DNA of 64,000 bases, from the NCBI GenBank assembly GCA_018265615.1, contig JABLYX010000002.1:1-64000 (forward strand), given 5' to 3'. Position numbers and translations under genes: made by a program. Each line of letters starts with the position of its first letter. Positions within the stretch are counted from its first letter, which is position 1. Origin of the DNA: Lentisphaeria bacterium (lineage in GTDB: Bacteria; Verrucomicrobiota; Lentisphaeria; Victivallales; Victivallaceae). Under the pieces are notes generated by a model. The model did no database searches, had not been told where the DNA came from, and worked only from the letters and a program-made list of their open reading frames with translations. Below are positions 24,509-33,123 of this stretch, one piece after another.

Positions 24509-25459
24509 ATGGCCGGACGGATTCCGAAGATCGCGCTGACGGCCGGGGATCCGGCCGGGATCGGCCCGGAACTTGCGGTGAAAGCCGCCGTTTCTCCGGA
24601 GTGGCGCGGCCGTGCGGAGTTCGTCATTTACGGAGAAGTGACGGTTCTTGAGGAGGCGGCACGCCGCTGGAGTGACGGAAAAGTGCCGGAACTCCGTTCC
24701 GCAGGTTCCCTGCCGTTCGGGAGTTTCGAACCCGGCAAAGCAGATGCGCGTTGTGGAAAAATCGCCTATGACGGGCTGACGATGGCTGTGCAGGATGCGC
24801 TTGCCGGGGAGGTTGACGCGATCGTCACGGCGCCGATGAACAAATATGCAGTCAATCTCGCCGGGATTCCGTTTACGGGACACACGGAACGGATCGCGGA
24901 GCTGTGCGGCTGCTCCGATTATGTCATGATGCAGTCTTCCGGGAATCTCCGGATGGTGTTCGTCACCTGTCATGTCAGCCTTGCCGAAGTTCCGAAGCTC
25001 GCTGTGAAACCGGAGATCATGCGGGTCGCCCGGCTGCTTTACGACGCAGTCAGGGCGGAAGGCATCGACTCCCCGAAGCTCGCCGCTGCTGCGATCAATC
25101 CGCATGCGGGGGAGAACGGCTGCATGGGCATGGAGGATGAACGCGAGACGAAGCCGGCGCTTGCGGAGCTCCGGAAAGCCGGAATTGACATTGAGGGCCC
25201 GTTTCCGCCTGATACGTTGTTTGTCGAATCGATCCGCAGCCGTTACGACGGTCTGGTCACGATGTATCACGATCAGGGGCACATTCCGTTCAAAATGCTG
25301 GCGTTCAGCAGCGGGGTCAATTCCACGCTCGGGCTGCCTGTGATCCGGACGAGCCCGGACCATGGAACCGCATTCGACATCGCATGGCGCGGAGTGGCGG
25401 ACCAGGGCAGCTTCCGGGCGGCTGTGGAGCTGGCTATTCGCCGTGCCGGGTGCAAATGA
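24509..25459 (+). CDS. pdxA: 4-hydroxythreonine-4-phosphate dehydrogenase
   Basis: NAD-dependent dehydrogenase of pyridoxal 5'-phosphate synthesis (DXP-dependent route). The 316-residue protein shows ALTAGDPAGIGPELAVKAA, TAPMNKYAVNLAG, FTGHTERIAELC and MYHDQGHIPFKM with the metal-binding His, and SPDHGTAFDIAWRG. It sits in a tight run after thyX and overlaps the region upstream of the PPIase gene. Length and motifs are complete. Confidence 0.96.
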   Translation: MAGRIPKIALTAGDPAGIGPELAVKAAVSPEWRGRAEFVIYGEVTVLEEAARRWSDGKVPELRSAGSLPFGSFEPGKADARCGKIAYDGLTMAVQDALAGEVDAIVTAPMNKYAVNLAGIPFTGHTERIAELCGCSDYVMMQSSGNLRMVFVTCHVSLAEVPKLAVKPEIMRVARLLYDAVRAEGIDSPKLAAAAINPHAGENGCMGMEDERETKPALAELRKAGIDIEGPFPPDTLFVESIRSRYDGLVTMYHDQGHIPFKMLAFSSGVNSTLGLPVIRTSPDHGTAFDIAWRGVADQGSFRAAVELAIRRAGCK

Positions 25460-25473
25460 GGAGAACGGCACTT

Positions 25474-26436
25474 ATGAGGAAATATTGTCTTGCACCATTT
25501 CTGGCTCTCTTTCTCGCTGTTGGTTTCATTTCGGCGGGAGGGGAGGCGCAGCCGCAGATCAATTCGATTCTCGCATCGGTCAACGGTGAACCGATCAGTC
25601 TCGTCGACATCCTCGCTTCCACGCGTAACAGCGAATACCAGGCGTTTGCGATCTATTCCGGCAAGCGGTTGGAGGAAGAGGTCCGGAAAATCCGGTTGAA
25701 AGCGGTCAATGACCGGATCGATAAAATTCTGGTGCTTGAAGCATATAAGGAAAAACCGTTCGATATCCCGAATCAGAGCATTGAAGAGGAGCTCGACAGC
25801 ATCGCGGAGCGGATGGGCGTCCGTTCCCGCAATGAATTCGTTCGGAAGCTCCGCGAAGCCGGTACGTCGATTGAAGAAGTGCGCAAGGATATCGAAGAGT
25901 ATATCATCGTCCAGATGATGATATACGACCGGGTCCGGATCGAAAATAACATCACGCCGCGCGAGGTATATGAGTATTATCAGGCACATCGGAATGAATT
26001 TATCTCCCCTGAAAAGGTGGAACTCGCGATGATCATGCTTGATTTGAAGGATCCGGAGCTGGAAGCGAAAATCCGGACGGTTTCCGATGCGCTTGCGGCT
26101 TCTCCGGATTCGTTTGCCGGTCTGGCGAAGAGGTACAGTGTGGGTCCTGACCCGCAGGAGGGCGGAAATCTCGGTGAGATTGAGCGCAGGCGGCTGCGGG
26201 CGGAGTTTGCGGCCGCGATGCCGGAATTGGAGGCCGGCAAAGTTTACGGTCCGGTCCGGACGGCGGATGGTGTCTCTTTTCTGCGGATTCTCTCATATAC
26301 GCCGGAGATGAAGGGTGAATTCCGGAAGCTCAGCGCCGAAATCCGGCGCAGGATCGATGTGGAACGGCGCGAAAAGATCCGGGATGCATATCTGAGCCGC
26401 CTGCGGGAAAAAGCGATCATCCGTTATTTCTTCTGA
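25474..26436 (+). CDS. SurA-like periplasmic peptidyl-prolyl cis-trans isomerase
   Basis: A 320-residue exported chaperone. Start at 25474 gives signal peptide MRKYCLAPFLALFLAVGFIS; an ATG at 25456 that overlaps the pdxA stop is also possible. Residues about 25-160 form the SurA N-terminal helical domain (VNGEPISLVDIL, ITPREVYEYYQAHRNEFISP), and about 165-275 one parvulin domain (FAGLAKRYSVGPDPQEGGNLGEI). The surA-pdxA linkage is also known from proteobacteria, supporting a role in outer-membrane protein folding. Confidence 0.9.
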   Translation: MRKYCLAPFLALFLAVGFISAGGEAQPQINSILASVNGEPISLVDILASTRNSEYQAFAIYSGKRLEEEVRKIRLKAVNDRIDKILVLEAYKEKPFDIPNQSIEEELDSIAERMGVRSRNEFVRKLREAGTSIEEVRKDIEEYIIVQMMIYDRVRIENNITPREVYEYYQAHRNEFISPEKVELAMIMLDLKDPELEAKIRTVSDALAASPDSFAGLAKRYSVGPDPQEGGNLGEIERRRLRAEFAAAMPELEAGKVYGPVRTADGVSFLRILSYTPEMKGEFRKLSAEIRRRIDVERREKIRDAYLSRLREKAIIRYFF

Positions 26437-26529
26437 GCCGCTTTCCTCACCGGAGACGGTACCGGAAAAAATCCGCGAGGCGTCATTGGAAAGATTTTCC
26501 GAAAACATTCCGCAATATCTCTGAAAAAT

Positions 26530-26558
26530 TTGTATTTTATCCGCCGGGAGTATATATT
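26530..26558 (+). promoter_or_regulatory. Predicted promoter of the Ser/Thr kinase gene
   Basis: TTGTAT (26530-26535) and TATATT (26553-26558) with 17 bp spacing, 43 bp before the start codon. Confidence 0.55.
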
Positions 26559-26601
26559 CCCGCTGCATGATATTGAAAAAACAATCGGCAACTGACATGG
26601 T

Positions 26602-29397
26602 ATGGGGATGAAGATATACTGCGAAAAATGCAAGAAGGTATTTGAGGCCGAGAAACCGGAAGAGGGAAACCAGGTAGAGTGTACGCACTGCAGCGAGAAG
26701 GTGAATTATCCCGGATCACAGACCTCTCCCGGAGCAGTCATCGGGGGGTTTGTAATTGAGCGTGAGCTCAGCAAAGGCGGAATGGGAGAAGTGTATCTCG
26801 CCCGCCAGATCTCTCTGGACCGTCCGGTTGCGTTGAAGGTGCTTCAGGCGAAGTTTCTGAACGACAAGGAGTATGTCGAATCATTTTTCCGGGAAGCGCG
26901 TGCGGCGGGCCGCATCAACCATCCGAATGTTGTTCAGGCCTATGCGGTCGGTGAGGAAAACGGAATCTTCTATTTTGCCATGGAGTACATCCGCGGCAAA
27001 ACCATGAAGGAGATCCTGAAGGAAAAGAAGGTTCTCGGCTTTGAAGAGGCCGCCAAGATCGTCAAGGAGGTCGCCAGTGCGCTTGAATGTGCGTGGCGGG
27101 ACGAGAAACTGGTTCACCAGGATATCAAGCCTGACAATATCATGCTTGATGCGAACGGCTTCGCAAAGCTGGCGGATCTCGGGCTCGCCCGTGTCGCCGG
27201 AATCAATGACAAAGAGGCTTGTGAAGGGGATGAAGTTCTCGGTACGCCTCAGTATATCAGCCCGGAGCAGTTGACCGGAGTGCCGACCGACGTCCGGAGT
27301 GATATCTACAGTCTCGGAGCGACCTTCTATCAGTTCGTGACCGGCCGGTTCCCGTATGTGGCCGATACGGCCGAAGAAATTGCCAAGATGCATGTGGCCG
27401 GGCAGCTTCAGCCGCCGAAGGAAGTGAATCCGGAGATTCCGGATGAACTCAACACCATCATCATGAAAATGATGGCGCGGAATATCGAGGACCGTTACCA
27501 GACGCCGGCGCCGCTGATCAAAGCGCTTGACATGTATTTGATGCATGCACACAGTGGAAAGACCGCGGTTCCACAGTTGAATTTCCGTCTTCCGAAAGCT
27601 CCCGCTGCCGGCGGCGCCAGAGTGGCGGCCCCATTCGGCGGCGGAGCGAAACCCCCTCTCGGCGGGGCGAAGGCTCCATTCGGAGCAAAGGGCCCGGGGA
27701 GCGGCGGTCTGCCGAAAGCGACGCTGCCGGCCGCCCCGAAGCCTGCGGTCCCGAAAGCTGCTCCGCCGGCCGCCCCGAAGCCTGCGGTTCCGAAAGCTGC
27801 TCCCGCAACGGATGTGAAGCCCGCGGCCGCCCTGCAAAACAGCGGACAAGTGGCGGAACAAAAAGCACCTGCAGCGGAAGAGGTTAAGAAAAGTGCCGGA
27901 AAACCGGCGGATGATGACCTCGTGTTGAAAGTGACTCCGAAGTCAGAGAAGAAGCCCGCTCCTCCGCCGGAAGAACCCGAAGCCGGAGCGAAAGGGAAAG
28001 ACAAGGGGAAGAAAGGAAAAAAGGAGAAGGAAAAGAGCGATGAGGAAAAGCCGGGCGCGGCTAAAATCATCCTCGGCATTGTCGTCGGCATCGTCCTTCT
28101 CGGCATCACGCTGGGATGTCTCGGCGGGGCATTCTATTTTCTTGCTTCCGGAAACAAGCTGCCGGAATTCATGAAGCCGTTCGGCGACAAAGTGGTCGCT
28201 TTTGTGAAGGGGAAACCGGTTCCTCCGCCTCTGATCCTGCCGGGGGATCCGTTCAATGAGGGAAAAGGGCAGAGCGCCAAAACAGATGACAAGACCGCGA
28301 AAAAGGCAGATGAGCCGAAAGAGCAGCCCAAAGAAGTGGAGCCGCCGAAGCTGATTGTTGTCACACGCCCCGAATATATGGCGGCGATCGAGGATCTGCT
28401 GCAGATGAGGCGGAGCAGTCCGAACGATTATCTCGGTTTTTTGAAAGCGTCGGATGAATTTTTCCGGAAGTATCCGACGCCGCAGACCCCGGAGGAGAAT
28501 ATGACACTCCACTCCTATCTTGGCATCTACAACCAGATTGACGAACGGAGCCGCGTGGCTCCGGCCCGGGAAGCGGCCCGGCAGAAATTCCTGGCCGGGC
28601 TGAAAGAACGGCGGGATGCGGATGAGGCCGCAAAGAAAGCAATCGCGGCAAAGCTGGAAGAGGAGCGACAGAAGAAAGCTCGGCAGGAAGCGGAAGCGCG
28701 GAGGCTCCTTGAACAGAAAAGAGAGCAGGAGAGAGCGGCAAAAGAGGCCGCGAAGAGACGCCTGGAGGAAATTCACCCCAAGCTCGATCCTCTGTTCGGA
28801 ACTACCGCGGAGACATTCTTTACTGCGATCCGCAACGGCAATATGGCGGCGTTTGACAAGGCGATCAGCGATCTGCAGCTGTTTGTGTTCCCGGCAGGAG
28901 ACAGCCAGGAGGAGATGCAGCTGCTGAATCAGGTCACCGCATTCGGCTCGGAGCTTCCTTCCGAAGCAAAGAAAATGCGCGTTTTCACGGAACAGCTCGC
29001 GCAGATTACGCCATCAAAAAACAGCTTCACGGTGGAGACGCCGAGCCGCGACCTCATCACCATTGTGGGTCTCTCCCCCGATGGCGTGAAGGCGATCGAC
29101 GGTTCCGGCAGGCCGGTGGCGTTCGACCTGACCGACAAACGGCTCCGTGCAATGGTCGTCAACCGGCTCGAGCGGCGCCTGAAGCTTGAGAAGCCGGCAT
29201 TCTACCTCGATATGATGACCGGCAATTTCTCGGATGAGACGGCGAAAGAGGCTGCCGGGCGCAATTTCTGGAAAACCTACTATAAGCCGTTCATGACGGC
29301 ATACTTCAGGAAGCGCCTGTCGAATGCGGATGCGGCGGAACGAGCGGAATTGGAGAAGCGTTACGGAAAGCTGCCGGAGTTCCGGGCGGCGAAGTAG
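26602..29397 (+). CDS. Transmembrane Ser/Thr protein kinase with N-terminal zinc ribbon
   Basis: A 931-residue PknB-type kinase. Order: zinc ribbon (C7, C10, C27, C30); kinase domain about residues 48-310 with LSKGGMGEVYLA, VALK (Lys near 79), HQDIKPDN catalytic loop (near 171, HQD instead of HRD) and ADLGLAR (DLG instead of DFG); a Pro/Ala/Lys-rich linker about 320-480 with a perfect 13-residue tandem repeat; one membrane helix about 485-515; then an extracytoplasmic part with a charged coiled coil (about 670-725) and a C-terminal domain. It likely senses an envelope signal and phosphorylates cytoplasmic targets. Stand-alone transcription unit with its own promoter and terminator. Confidence 0.92.
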   Translation: MGMKIYCEKCKKVFEAEKPEEGNQVECTHCSEKVNYPGSQTSPGAVIGGFVIERELSKGGMGEVYLARQISLDRPVALKVLQAKFLNDKEYVESFFREARAAGRINHPNVVQAYAVGEENGIFYFAMEYIRGKTMKEILKEKKVLGFEEAAKIVKEVASALECAWRDEKLVHQDIKPDNIMLDANGFAKLADLGLARVAGINDKEACEGDEVLGTPQYISPEQLTGVPTDVRSDIYSLGATFYQFVTGRFPYVADTAEEIAKMHVAGQLQPPKEVNPEIPDELNTIIMKMMARNIEDRYQTPAPLIKALDMYLMHAHSGKTAVPQLNFRLPKAPAAGGARVAAPFGGGAKPPLGGAKAPFGAKGPGSGGLPKATLPAAPKPAVPKAAPPAAPKPAVPKAAPATDVKPAAALQNSGQVAEQKAPAAEEVKKSAGKPADDDLVLKVTPKSEKKPAPPPEEPEAGAKGKDKGKKGKKEKEKSDEEKPGAAKIILGIVVGIVLLGITLGCLGGAFYFLASGNKLPEFMKPFGDKVVAFVKGKPVPPPLILPGDPFNEGKGQSAKTDDKTAKKADEPKEQPKEVEPPKLIVVTRPEYMAAIEDLLQMRRSSPNDYLGFLKASDEFFRKYPTPQTPEENMTLHSYLGIYNQIDERSRVAPAREAARQKFLAGLKERRDADEAAKKAIAAKLEEERQKKARQEAEARRLLEQKREQERAAKEAAKRRLEEIHPKLDPLFGTTAETFFTAIRNGNMAAFDKAISDLQLFVFPAGDSQEEMQLLNQVTAFGSELPSEAKKMRVFTEQLAQITPSKNSFTVETPSRDLITIVGLSPDGVKAIDGSGRPVAFDLTDKRLRAMVVNRLERRLKLEKPAFYLDMMTGNFSDETAKEAAGRNFWKTYYKPFMTAYFRKRLSNADAAERAELEKRYGKLPEFRAAK
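27727..27804 (+). repeat. 39-bp tandem repeat in the kinase linker
   Basis: Two adjacent 39-bp copies (27727-27765, 27766-27804) encode PAAPKPAVPKAAP twice. They differ at one synonymous base in the visible part, consistent with recent duplication in the flexible linker. Confidence 0.85.
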
Positions 29398-29414
29398 CGG
29401 CTGCCCGTAACCGG

Positions 29415-29450
29415 GGCCGGCGGGATTCATCCTCCTGCCGGCCTTTGATT
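29415..29450 (+). terminator. Rho-independent terminator of the kinase gene
   Basis: Stem GGCCGGCGGGA (29415-29425) pairs with TCCTGCCGGCC (29433-29443, one G-U), loop of 7, followed by TTTGATTT. It lies 18 bp after the stop. Confidence 0.75.
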
Positions 29451-29513
29451 TCCAACCGGGCCGCCGATGATCCGTCCGGGGTCGGAATGTTCCGATTTAT
29501 GAGAGGGCTTGAA

Positions 29514-29558
29514 TGAAAAAGAGCGCAGAAAGGGTATTTTCCCTTCCCGCGCTCTTCT
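29514..29558 (-). terminator. Terminator of the sucrose/fructan operon
   Basis: On the minus strand AAGAGCGC...GCGCTCTT with an inner AGGG/CCCT stem and G-U pairs between, followed by a T run (AAAAA on the plus strand at 29516-29520). It starts 6 bp after the MFS stop. Confidence 0.75.
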
Positions 29559-29563
29559 TCATT

Positions 29564-31162
29564 TTATACCGGGTCGAGATCATGCTCGATCTGTTCGAGG
29601 GAAAGTCCTTTGGTTTCAGGCATCATGGTTTTGGCCCAGATCAGCTGGAGGATCATCATGACGCAGAAGAACGCGAACATGTAGCCCGCATCGAACGCTT
29701 TGATTGCAATCGGAAACGCGAGCGTGAGCAGGGCAGCGAAGATCCAGTGTGTGAAGCTCCCGAGCGCCTGTCCTGTGGCGCGCTGGTCGTTCGGAAAGAT
29801 CTCCGAGATGAAGACCCAGATGATTGTTCCGGAGCCGACGGCATGCGCCGCGATGAATACGATCATGCAGGCCAGCACGATCAGGCTGGAGGCTCCGAGC
29901 AGTTTCGACGCCTCAAGTTTCGCAATTTCCGCGGCGGCCCTGGTCTCCGCCGGAGAAAGCTGTTCGGGCAGGATTACCCGGCTTCCCTCATACTGCTCCG
30001 AAGAGGTCGCCTCGGCCAGCGCTTTGCGGGCCGCGCTGTAGTCGTTCCGGGCCCGGAGCTTGTCGGATTCGGCGTAATACCCCTCGCCCCGCTCCATGCG
30101 GATGACCTGTTCCGCGCCGGTGATCGTGTCGAGCGAGGCGGAGACGACTTTGAACTCCGGAAAGCTGAAAAACGCGATTGCGCAGACTCCGAGACTCAGG
30201 ATATAGCCGGCTGAGCCGATGTACAGCAGCGTGCGCCGGCCGAGCCTGTCGATGAGCCAGAGCCCGACGAACGTGAAGATGAGATTCGTGATTCCGAGGC
30301 TGATTGATGCGGCCAGCGCATTGTCCATTCCGGCCAGCCCGAGCAGGCGCGGCGCGAAATAGAGGATCACGTTGATGCCGGAGACCTGGTTGAAAAACGC
30401 GATGAGAAAGGCGAAGAAGATCGGTTTGCGCAGCCGCATCGACCAGAATTTCGAGTGCTGCTTTTCGGGCACCCGGGTTGCTTCGACCGACGCGACCAAC
30501 TCCCTGATCTCCGACTCATTCATGCCGGGATTGATTTTACGGAATACTTCGGCGCCCTCTTCCGGGCGGTTCGCGTCGACAATGAGCCAGCGCGGACTCT
30601 CCGGCAGGGAGAAACACATCAGCGTGTAAATGATGGCCGGAAGCGCTTCGACGCCGAGCATCCAACGCCACCCGACCCCGATATCACAGACGTTGCCGAT
30701 AATGTAGTTCGACAGATAAGCGACGAGAATGCCGAAGACGATGTTGAACTGAAAGAGTCCGCCGAGCTTGCCGCGGTCCCGGGCTGGAGAGATCTCCGCG
30801 ATAAAGAGCGGGGCCGCGATGGTCGAAATGCCGATTCCGACGCCGCCGATGAAGCGCGCGATGATGAAGGAGCTCACATCCCACGCGATTCCGGAGCCGA
30901 CCGCCGACACGACATACAGAATGCCGTTGAAAATCAGGATCTTTTTCCTTCCCCATTTTTTGGTGGGGATTCCGCCGAAACAGGCGCCGAGCACGGTTCC
31001 CCACAATGCCGAGCTCAGCGCCCAGCCATGCATCGTGCCGCTCAGCGCCCAGATATCCTGGATCTCTTTTTCCGCGCCGGAGATCACGACCGTGTCGAAG
31101 CCGAACAGGAATCCGGCGAGGGCCGATGTGACGGCCCAGAGCAGAAGACGTCCTTTTGTCAT
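29564..31162 (-). CDS. Sugar porter family MFS transporter with a large periplasmic insertion
   Basis: A 532-residue sugar:proton symporter-like protein. Family marks: GFDTVVISGAEKEIQ in helix 1, GRKKI after helix 2, SPRWLIV after helix 6, QVSGINVILYFAP in helix 7, DRLGRRTLL after helix 8 and the C-terminal PETKGLSLEQIE. Twelve helices are present, but about 85 charged residues (from FKVVSASLDT to EASKLLG) are inserted between helices 9 and 10, on the periplasmic side. Last gene of the AraC-GH32-fructokinase operon, so sucrose or fructose-type sugars are the probable cargo. Confidence 0.92.
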   Translation of the reverse strand: MTKGRLLLWAVTSALAGFLFGFDTVVISGAEKEIQDIWALSGTMHGWALSSALWGTVLGACFGGIPTKKWGRKKILIFNGILYVVSAVGSGIAWDVSSFIIARFIGGVGIGISTIAAPLFIAEISPARDRGKLGGLFQFNIVFGILVAYLSNYIIGNVCDIGVGWRWMLGVEALPAIIYTLMCFSLPESPRWLIVDANRPEEGAEVFRKINPGMNESEIRELVASVEATRVPEKQHSKFWSMRLRKPIFFAFLIAFFNQVSGINVILYFAPRLLGLAGMDNALAASISLGITNLIFTFVGLWLIDRLGRRTLLYIGSAGYILSLGVCAIAFFSFPEFKVVSASLDTITGAEQVIRMERGEGYYAESDKLRARNDYSAARKALAEATSSEQYEGSRVILPEQLSPAETRAAAEIAKLEASKLLGASSLIVLACMIVFIAAHAVGSGTIIWVFISEIFPNDQRATGQALGSFTHWIFAALLTLAFPIAIKAFDAGYMFAFFCVMMILQLIWAKTMMPETKGLSLEQIEHDLDPV

Positions 31163-31197
31163 AGCATATTCTTTCCGTATGAGGATGGATGGTTCAT

Positions 31198-32022
31198 TCA
31201 GAATGCGCCCGGAATGGCCGCAATCTCAGCCGCGAGCCGGTTTCCCTCCGCCGCGGCGATTTCGACCCGGTGCCCGGAGAGACAGTGGAACAGGAAGCCC
31301 GCGCTGAACGCATCGCCCGCGCCGACCGTGCTGACGACCTCCGCCGGATAGGCGGGTGAGACGAAGGTTTTGCCGCCGTCCCAGATTTCACACCCGTCCG
31401 GTCCGAGCGTCAGGATCACGGTTTCGAGCCCGAACCTCTCTGCGACGGCGCTGCCCGCCGGTTCGAGCCCGAAGAGCGAGGCAATGACCGGCAGCTCATC
31501 GTCATTCAGCTTCACAAGGTCGGCGGCGGAGAGGGAGTGTTCGAGGATCTCCTTCGAATAGAAATCCTGACGCAGATTCACGTCGCAGAAAATCTTGCAG
31601 GTGACCTCTCCAAGCAGTTTCCGGAGCGTTCCGCGCGAAGCTTCGCCGCGCTGGGCGAGCGTCCCGAAGCAGAAGAGGTCGAGTTCTGAAAGATCCATTT
31701 TCGGCACCGGAATATAATCGTACGCACAGTTTCTGAGAAAGTTGTAGGTCGGCACCTTCGCTTCATCGAGCGTCACCGTCACGGTTCCGGTCGGCTGCGG
31801 CACCCGTGCAATGTGATCGGTCGGGAGCCCTTCCCGCACGATCTCCTGAATTGCGACATCGCCGAGGGTATCCTGCCCGACGGCGGAGACAAGGCTCGCC
31901 TCCACGCCGAGCCGGTGCAGATGCACCGCGAGGTTCAGTGGTGCGCCGCCGAGCCGCGCCCCGTCTTCAAATACGTCGAACAACACCTCGCCGAATGAAA
32001 GGATCCGTAATTGTTTTTCCAT
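31198..32022 (-). CDS. PfkB family carbohydrate kinase, probable fructokinase
   Basis: A 274-residue ribokinase-fold sugar kinase. LGGAPLNLAVHLHRLG is the N-terminal PfkB signature and STVGAGDAFSAGFLF the C-terminal signature with the catalytic Asp. Context with GH32 immediately upstream (3 bp gap) and a sugar porter downstream points to fructose as substrate. Slightly shorter than the usual 300 residues but complete. Confidence 0.92.
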   Translation of the reverse strand: MEKQLRILSFGEVLFDVFEDGARLGGAPLNLAVHLHRLGVEASLVSAVGQDTLGDVAIQEIVREGLPTDHIARVPQPTGTVTVTLDEAKVPTYNFLRNCAYDYIPVPKMDLSELDLFCFGTLAQRGEASRGTLRKLLGEVTCKIFCDVNLRQDFYSKEILEHSLSAADLVKLNDDELPVIASLFGLEPAGSAVAERFGLETVILTLGPDGCEIWDGGKTFVSPAYPAEVVSTVGAGDAFSAGFLFHCLSGHRVEIAAAEGNRLAAEIAAIPGAF

Positions 32023-32025
32023 TTT

Positions 32026-33048
32026 CTACTTTTCCTGCCGGTTGAAATTGGCGGCGTAACGCAGGATGCAGCGTTCGCCGTGATCAATAAACGCTTCGAC
32101 TGTGGCCGTGTCTTCGACGACCAGGATATGTCCGGCGGGCGGGAGCTCGACACCCCGCACTGTGACCGGGCGCTCCGGGCTCGATATCATGCGGCTGCCG
32201 GGAACCTCCACCGCCGGATTCACGAGAATGCGGTCCCCCTTCAGGGTCAGCTCGACCGGGATGGACATCTGCTGGCTGAATCCGAGCTCCCGGAAGAGCC
32301 TTTTGTTGTCGCGCATCCAGAAGACGGCGATGCGGCGGCCGCAGTTTGCGAAGGTCTGGCCCGCATAGGCGTCGCCTTCGAAGAGCGGCCGGGGCAACGC
32401 CTCCGGCGTGAACACCTCTCCGTCGAAGCTGCCGAGCGAATAGACGCCGTTCGCGCCGAACAGCACCCAGCGGCCGTTGAGCTCGAACAGCTCCGGGCAT
32501 TCGTAAAAGCCGTGGATCCGGCTGCAGAAATGCCACCTTTTGAGGTCGGATGAGCGGTAGAATGCGATATGGTTCACTTCGTCATATACGGCGATGACGT
32601 AGTGCCCCGGCGCATATTGCAGCACGCGCGGGTCACGTCCGTTGTGACGGATGACCGGGTTATGCCCGTACTCCCTGAACGTCATACCGCCGTCGCGGCT
32701 GTACGCGAGGCATTCGCCGCGCCCTGTGGAGGTGTAGTAAACAAGCAGGGCAGGTTCGCCGGGAGAGCCGAGTCCGGATGCATTCTCCGTGTCGAGGATC
32801 GCGCTGCCGGAGAAGCAGAGATCGTCCGCGCTCTTCGGGGAGAGTGCGGACGGCAGCTCTTTCCAGTGCAGGAGATCGGAGCTCACCGCATGTCCCCAGT
32901 GGATATTCCCCCATTCCGGTGCGTCGGGGTTGTGCTGGAAGAACATATGGTAGACGCCGCCGAGCAGGATCAATCCGTTCGGATCGTTGATCCACCCTTT
33001 CCGGGGCGTGAAATGACACTTCGGGCGGGCGACCGGCCGCTGGTTCAT
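32026..33048 (-). CDS. Glycoside hydrolase family 32 (sucrose/fructan hydrolase)
   Basis: A 340-residue beta-fructosidase. The nucleophile motif GWINDPNG is near residue 18, RDP (HNGRDPRVL) near 140 and the acid/base EC (YECPELFEL) near 188, so all three catalytic residues are present. No signal peptide, so it acts in the cytoplasm on imported sucrose or short fructans. The C-terminal beta-sandwich is strongly reduced: after the five-blade propeller only about 60 residues remain (ending VEAFIDHGERCILRY). Its promoter lies at 33082-33110. Confidence 0.93.
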   Translation of the reverse strand: MNQRPVARPKCHFTPRKGWINDPNGLILLGGVYHMFFQHNPDAPEWGNIHWGHAVSSDLLHWKELPSALSPKSADDLCFSGSAILDTENASGLGSPGEPALLVYYTSTGRGECLAYSRDGGMTFREYGHNPVIRHNGRDPRVLQYAPGHYVIAVYDEVNHIAFYRSSDLKRWHFCSRIHGFYECPELFELNGRWVLFGANGVYSLGSFDGEVFTPEALPRPLFEGDAYAGQTFANCGRRIAVFWMRDNKRLFRELGFSQQMSIPVELTLKGDRILVNPAVEVPGSRMISSPERPVTVRGVELPPAGHILVVEDTATVEAFIDHGERCILRYAANFNRQEK

Positions 33049-33081
33049 GTGTGTTCCTCCGTTTTATTGACAGCTGATTAA

Positions 33082-33110
33082 ATTATAGCAAAGAATTGAT
33101 TTGAACGCAA
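33082..33110 (-). promoter_or_regulatory. Predicted promoter of the GH32-pfkB-MFS operon
   Basis: On the minus strand TTGCGT (33110-33105) and TATAAT (33087-33082), 17 bp apart, with the extended -10 context TTTGCTATAATT also seen before the module I and II regulators. Confidence 0.55.
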
Positions 33111-33123
33111 CTGCAAAAAACGG

